From: Lonicera japonica
Taxonomy: Eukaryota > Streptophyta > Magnoliopsida > Dipsacales > Caprifoliaceae
Reading direction: 5' to 3'
DNA length: 64,000 nucleotides
Assembly (NCBI GenBank): GCA_021464415.1
Contig: JAKCWG010000963.1
Location: 62,001 to 126,000 of the forward strand
The position numbers were made by a program, and so were the translations under genes. The notes below the pieces were generated by a model. It saw nothing but the letters and a program-made list of their open reading frames with translations. It made no database searches and had not been told where the DNA came from. Positions 58,300-64,000 of the stretch are shown here, one piece after another (the stretch's first letter is position 1; every line of letters starts with the position of its first letter).

Positions 58300-59218
58300 T
58301 GTTAGAATGATATACTAAAAGCCATGATTTTATTATTATTGGTTTTGATATGTTATATAGACTCAGTTTTGCTATTTAAATGAGAATCTTTATGGGCAAT
58401 GGTTGCATTATATTATCTATTTAAATATTATGCAAGTGTGTCTTTTATTCCATACAGTAGATGATTTGGTGTGTAGAGTATAGCTTACACACAGAGGATC
58501 ATATCATCGGTTCTTATGGAATATAAGTCTATTGGTTCACGGTCTTAGATGGAATTGGACAACCATCGGTAGGATTGTAGCACAAGTTTTAGTAGTTTAT
58601 CTTGACTACAGGAAATGGTACAATTTTAACTCGTTGTGCTAGTACACTTTGTGTGCATTGAACAGGACCAGTTTGGGTTAATTGTTTTTATACTGACTAT
58701 ATAAAATAATTTAAAATCCCATGGTTATTATGATTACTTATGCCCTTAATCTTGAAATAATTAATAGACATATATATGTAGTGTTTGTTGTTTTGACTCA
58801 TTAAGAGTGAGATTTATTTATGGATCAATAATCTTTGTGAATTGGATGGCGACACTATATATATGATGAATATTAATTATTGACGGAATCAACGTCCCAG
58901 TATAGGGATTGATGATAACCCCTTGAGAAGCTTATAAGTTTTGATCATGTCAAACCTTGCAGGTGGATTATGTTGATCCGACATGTCAAATAAGTTAAGT
59001 GGTACGCTCAAGGATTAAGAAGTCATTTAAATATATTTGTCAGTAATTTAATTTAAATGACGGTTATCTGAAATCTTAACGTGGGGAGAATAATAAGTAT
59101 TTAATAACAAGGAGCTCGAAATATAATTTTTGAGATAAGGACGAGAGTGCAATTATAATTCTTTAGTGGTGTGAATTATAATTTATGGGAGGAATCAATT
59201 CTTAATCGAATTAGGATT
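58300..59218 (+). repeat. Copia 3' LTR, cut by a CACTA element
   Basis: Starts TGTTAGAATGATATAC right after the polypurine tract and runs 919 bp until the CACTA terminus at 59219. The expected CA end is not seen before that point. No clear 5' partner was found upstream of 42132. Confidence 0.7.
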
Positions 59219-60235
59219 CACTACAAGAAATATGACCTTTGCCGGCGCGTTACTTGAAACGCGTCGGGAAAGATCGTCTACATTGACGCGTTCTACCACA
59301 CACATCGGTATAGTCATGTTGTAATACAGCCCTTTTCGAGTACTTTTACTGGCGCAGTTAAACTCATCGTTAAAAATTACATCAACTTTTACCGACGCGT
59401 TTGTATTAATGCGCCATTATAGAGTGTTCAAATAAACTTTTGCTGGTGCGTTTGTGCTAACGCGCCATTATAGAGTTAAAAAAATTGGTGCTCACTTCCC
59501 CGCCCTTCTTTTTTGGCCGAAATGTTTATTTTAATTAAGTAAATACTTAACCCATAGCTCCCTCTCTCTCACAACGTATGCAGGCGGGCTATCGCGCTCT
59601 CTCTCTCTCATCTCACACATTGCTCTCTCTTCCTCTCATCTCACACAAAGCGGTCGCCCTCTCTCATCTCACACAAAGCGGTAGCCCTCTCTCATCTCGT
59701 CCCCGCCGCCGTTGAACCACCCGCAATTGTCCCCGGCTTCATTTGATCTGCATAGTCTCAGCCACAGGCACATCTCCATCTCAGGCAACAAAAAGGTAAA
59801 AGCCCCAATCTTATAAAGCCCCAAATTTCAGTTAATTTTTTTAGTTTTATTTTAGACTTTGATTTAGTTTCCTTGATAAATAGATGGTGTTTATATATGA
59901 GATATATATATAGAGAGAGGGTGGGTGGGTGGGTGCTTTGGGGTTAAAATCATATGTGTGTATTCAAACTCCATAGCCATAGGGGTATATGCATTTACTG
60001 ATATGCTGATCAGGCTTTTACATGCTTGCGTGGACATGTGTGAATTCATCCATTTTTGTGAATCCATGGTTATCATCTTGCGGAAAATTTTAATGATCAA
60101 TAGACCAATAAACTGAATCATATATGCCTAGTTTCTCTTAGTTTTACCAATAAATTGTATCAGTAATTTTGAGTGTTACATAACATAAAAAATATAGATA
60201 TTTTTTTGTTTTTATTCCTTCCTAGATAGAAAAAC

Positions 60236-60433
60236 ATATCCCTTGCTTGTACGGATTTGCTTGCTCTGGATTGGGTGTCCTCTCCTCCCCCGGCGACATC
60301 CTCGGCTTTGTATTCCAGCTTTAAGCCGCCTTAGTCTGTTTTTTTGTTTTGCTCTGTATGTTTTTTTTTTGTTTTGCCTTTGTCTTTTGTTTTGGTTTTT
60401 GGCTTGTTTCCAGTTAATAATAAAAAAAAGAGT
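60236..60433 (+). mobile_element. Possible 5'-truncated LINE tail
   Basis: A short block with CTTTAAGCCGCC, then TTTTTTTTGTTTTGCC and TTTTGGTTTTTGGC, ending CCAGTTAATAATAAAAAAAAG. This resembles the 3' end of plant L1 elements with an A-rich tail. There is no ORF2 sequence and no clear target duplication. Confidence 0.35.
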
Positions 60434-62747
60434 CAGGCTATTTTTTGAAGAGGATAAATTCAAAGAGGTGCCCCTCTAAATTTTTATTAATATCAAAAGT
60501 TTATCAAGGTTTCACCAAGTTAAAAGTAAAATTGGTCCAGTAATCAACCAGTATTAATTTGTGATTGTCTTTTGTCCTTGACAGTAAGAAGATAATTTAA
60601 AATGAACAACGCGCACGCACAAACCACACATTTTCTTATAAATTTGAGATGGAGGGAATAGTTGGAACTTTTGTTATGGCTACCAATTTTCTTAGGCTCA
60701 CAAAAGTTTGAAGTTACCTACAATTTTTGTTTTTTGTGTGAAAACTTTTGATTCTGTTGTTTTTGAGGATATTAGTTGTTCAAACCCACTACTCTGCTGG
60801 CTGCTGCTACCACCGGTGTTCGGAGATTGAAATGGGGATTGGGGCTGATTCTGAACAAAATTGGAATTAGTTGTTACATAACTCCAAATATGATTTGACG
60901 CTCTCTTTGTCCAATTCCAATTCCAAGCTCTAAAACTAAGAAGAAAAAAGCACTAGTACGTGTTGCGTTCAACACTTCGTTCATATCATTACACAATAGG
61001 GGGTAGGATAAGAAGTATCAAAATGCGGTTATTTTCGAGTTCTGAAAATAAATTACAGTGCATTCAACACCAAAAGAATAGTGACCACGTGGGTGTGTGT
61101 TATTAGGAAAATAGAACGATAGGTGGAGGGATTCTACTCAGATCCAATGTAGATTGTAAATTTCTTACTTGGATTGTACAGGATTTTAGCTTCTTTGGTT
61201 ATTGTTCTTTCCTTTTGGGATATTCATTGTATTTTGTTTAATTTTGTTTTTGGTTTTGGCCTAGGTGTAATTGCTTGGTTGATGAATTAAAGTTTTCACA
61301 TTTTACATTTTTATTAAAAAAGTTTCTACTCAGATCCAATATAGATCCAACTTCCAATCACTAGTGAGATAAATGGGAAGTAACACGGCTCCTCTCTGAT
61401 CAAAAATCAGATCATCCTTTACAGAATAAGCACATTTATCTCTTGAGCGTAGGTTTAGGCTCAATATTCCAACAGGAAAATTATATAAGTTCCTACAGCA
61501 CCTCTCTTAACTCGAAATGCAAATATGTGTGCAATATCATTCTTAAAGCTATCAACAACTTCATTGAAATTGCTTTAATAAGTTAATGAACTCGTAAAGA
61601 AATTCTTATCTCTTTCAAAACCTAAAAAACTCTATTAAAAAAAATAAAAAAAAGGAAAGAAAAAAGAAAAACCAAGCCTGAACTGAATTGGACTCTTTAA
61701 TTGAATATCCTATCCATTATCCTGTTTTTCAGTTAATTTGTTTGAAAGAGGGTTATAAAGCATAACGTGGAGAAAAATGAGGGCTGAAGAGGAATTGAAT
61801 CCACGTAAACGGGAGGTAAAATGAGCCTAGCTACTCAAGTTTTGTCTCAAAGTGCTTATGTTATTGTATTTTTCACACGATCTGATTATGGTGCATGTGT
61901 GATTTCAGCTGAAATCCATCTCAAGACTGGGCAGGCAGTTGGTTTATGGCCGAATTTACTTAATCCGACAAAGAGGGAAGAGACAGAGTTAAATATGGAC
62001 ATAAGAAAGTGACGGTGCTGCACCCAACCTTGTTCTACAGACTTACATATCTATATACTACATAGATTATAGTAGTAGCAACCCTTAGTATTTTTTCCTA
62101 CCCAATTTTCCGTCCGGCAAAGTTAATATTTCATTTTGTTTGTGGCAAGAACAAGATGACTCACTTAAACATGTTTCCTATAACTATTGCTTTCCTTCCA
62201 GTTAATTCATTTCATTTGTTTCTATTTTTTTAATTTCGTCTTTTGCAAATTTATGTATCTTATGTTGGTGCTTCATGGCTAGACATGAAAAGAGGAAATA
62301 AGAATTAGGGCTTCTTGGCTAAATACAACTATTAACTCTGGTGATGTTTTTTTTAATATGAAGAGGTCTTCTAGACTTATTATTATTATCATGGGTTGCT
62401 CTTGATTTTACTTCACCCATATCCAGGGAGAGACCCCTACACTCCAGCCAAATTGGAGAATTAGATAGATATTTGACTCACTCACTTCTTTATCTCTCTA
62501 TTGTTATGTTGTTTTTTCCTCTTTTTGGCGCACGGATTTCATTCATTCAACTTTCCCGCTTTCTCTGTTGATTACACAAGTTAAACCCAATGAATTCATT
62601 CTTCTGAAGGTTTCATTTTCTCTCTCTTTAATACCCAACATTTTTAATGTTAAATCTTTATATTTGTTTCTTTCTAATTTACATTTTTCTAATTGGAATT
62701 GATGTGCTTTTATGATTGATATTGTAGTACTTTAGTTCTCATTTTAG
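60434..62747. other. Unassigned sequence before the right-hand exon
   Basis: No coding sequence is supported. A 63-codon frame at 61821-62012 has no recognisable domain. 62480-62610 is pyrimidine-rich and could be the leader and first non-coding exon of the gene at 62785 (possible donor GAAG|GTTTCA at 62609). Confidence 0.3.
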
Positions 62748-62784
62748 TTGTCGAAGAGGATTGAAGATTTCGGTCTAAAGAAAG

Positions 62785-62847
62785 ATGAATGCCAGAGCCA
62801 AACAGATTTTGCACTCCAGGAAGGCTCCATTGAAACATGAAAAAAAG
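62785..62847 (+). CDS. Possible first coding exon of a host gene
   Basis: ATG at 62785 opens 21 codons of a strongly basic start (MNARAKQILHSRKAPLKHEK) ending exactly at a donor AAG|GTAATC, phase 0. An acceptor (CATTTTAG) at 62747 lies 37 bp upstream, so the exon would be 62748-62847 with a spliced leader. I do not recognise the protein. A short segment before a donor at 63841 (GATTCATCAG|GTACATT) may belong to a later exon, but the frame does not join cleanly. Confidence 0.4.
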
Positions 62848-64000
62848 GTAATCACCTTAACCCAATTTATATTTTTATCATCACTAGTTAATCAATGTCC
62901 ACCCTACTTCTCTTGAATTATTTTTTTTACTTTTGAAAAACGGTTCCTATTCTGAAAATGGGTGGCGTGACCTGGTTATGTTGTCATCTCCCTCTATTGT
63001 GTTTCATTTTCTCTGATCACTCCAAAAGCTTCAAAACAAAAGCCTTTTACTAAACGCACAACCTTTTGCTTTTTCTTAATTACACTATTCAAACATTAGA
63101 CACTTAGACACGAATTTGGTATCTAACATGCTATATATGCTTTCTTCATTTCACCCCCCCTCAATTTTTTCAAACTTGCGCACCAATACTCAATATATTA
63201 ATCCCACTGCCAAGCAATTCAAAATCCGTAAGAATTATCGTAAATACTTGTTCTCTTGTAATATTCTTGACATTGAACTGGAAAAGCCTCCTAAAATAAT
63301 AAATGTTAAAAGTTATCTTGACGATCACTGTATTTAAATTTGTTAAACTCATATGTGATCGGCTAATAGTTGTATTTGTCAGGGTTTGTGTTACACTTTC
63401 TCCGTCTCAAATTAATAATTTCAATCTTGTGATACTTTTTAAATTTGGGGCTAGACATGAAAAGAGGAAGTTAGAATTAGGGCTTCTTGGCTAGACTTTG
63501 ATTTCGTTTTGTGTTACAATTAGACGTAGATTGACAGAAATAGGGCTTCCTGGGTAGACATAAAAAGAGGAAATCAGAAAATTTTTTATAAAGATGAAAA
63601 ACCAAGGGTAATTTAGCTCAGCCTTACCCTTTTTTCTGGTTGGTAACGCTAACTCATCCAAAAATGGTGTTAAACACTAATTCCTATTTCCTAGTTTGTA
63701 TTACGCTTGGTTTTTTTTTTCTAAAGTAACGTTAGCAGTGCCTTAACTTTTTATATTGGAAACTATCTATAATGACACATTGAAATTGTTTCCAATGCTT
63801 GATATTCAAGAGGAAATCAATGCATTGCGGCTTGATTCATCAGGTACATTGCTTTTATTGTTGCCGTCGTTCTCTGTCATCTTGTTGTTGTTAATGGGAG
63901 CTGATTTTTAAAGATAATAGTGAGTTTGGATTTAAGGAATTGGAGTGTTTGGATCGAAGGAATTGGAAGGCTATGATGATAATATTAAGATATTGATTAA

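Larger units (their letters stand above)
42132..59218 (+). mobile_element. Degenerate Ty1/copia element, interrupted and partly duplicated
   Basis: Order on the plus strand: gag, protease, integrase (42132-44534); Tat insertion; second copy of gag, protease and integrase (52987-55248); solo Tat LTR; then RT-RNase H (56558-58284) and the 3' LTR from 58300. Removing the solo Tat LTR and one GTGTG target copy makes the integrase tail of copy 2 continue directly into the RT part, so these belong to one element. The integrase-before-RT order is diagnostic of copia. A polypurine tract (AACTGGGAGAT) precedes the LTR. Confidence 0.88.
59219..64000 (+). mobile_element. Second CACTA end, extends right to an unknown point
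   Basis: Starts CACTACAAGAAATATGACC inside the copia LTR. It is followed to about 59480 by repeated GACGCGTT and AACGCGCCATTATAGAG motifs in both orientations, the subterminal zone. A CT-rich leader follows (59560-59800), ending in a donor-like AAAAAGGTAAAAG. The matching TAGTG end is not found before 64000, so either the element is large or its right end is lost; the end coordinate given is only the window limit. Confidence 0.6.

Overview
This window is nuclear DNA from a flowering plant, most likely a dicot. It is AT-rich and has no bacterial-type gene packing. It is dominated by Ty3/gypsy, Ty1/copia, TRIM and CACTA elements nested in one another, and it carries a split defensin-like gene typical of plants. 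By my reading more than half of it is identifiable transposable-element sequence.

Layout. 1-2251 is the right part of a small CACTA transposon. 2299-13504 is a full-length but dead Athila-type Ty3 element on the minus strand (Athila-1). 14658-14718 looks like the signal-peptide exon of a defensin-like (DEFL) gene; the matching cysteine-rich exon is at 40048-40271. The intervening 25.3 kb reads as one intron filled with insertions. These are Cassandra TRIM 1 (17063-20111), itself split by a young non-autonomous LTR element (17443-19750); a 2.9-kb solo LTR of chromovirus appearance (20643-23550); a diverged LTR-like repeat pair (23929-25195 and 37750-38992); a second Athila-type element (Athila-2, 25320-34342) with an intact third ORF; and Cassandra TRIM 2 (34596-35431), with perfect target-site duplications.

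42132-59218 is a degenerate Ty1/copia element. A Tat/Ogre-type element carrying gag but no pol (44535-52986) interrupts it. The copia gag-protease-integrase part then appears a second time (52987-55248), followed by a solo Tat LTR (55249-56557) and the copia RT-RNase H (56558-58284). This looks like an unequal exchange between a full and a solo Tat insertion at the same site. A second CACTA end begins at 59219 inside the copia 3' LTR. The last 4 kb contain a probable truncated LINE tail and a possible first coding exon of a host gene at 62785.

The most unusual signal is a class of perfect or near-perfect palindromes in the U3 of several unrelated LTR families, with a second cluster inside the elements. 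In Athila-2 the 16-bp palindrome CCATGATCGATCATGG occurs in pairs exactly 22 bp apart, and the pairs repeat every 64 bp. This holds in both LTRs and in a third cluster just upstream of ORF3. The chromovirus-type solo LTR has the same 21-22/63-bp layout with a different palindrome (around ACCGGT) and a similar spacer. The Tat LTR carries CCAACCGTACGGTTGG, and the diverged LTR-like repeats carry an inverted repeat with a compensatory change. I know of no named function for this arrangement; a helically phased promoter element or an RNA/DNA pairing element are the main hypotheses.
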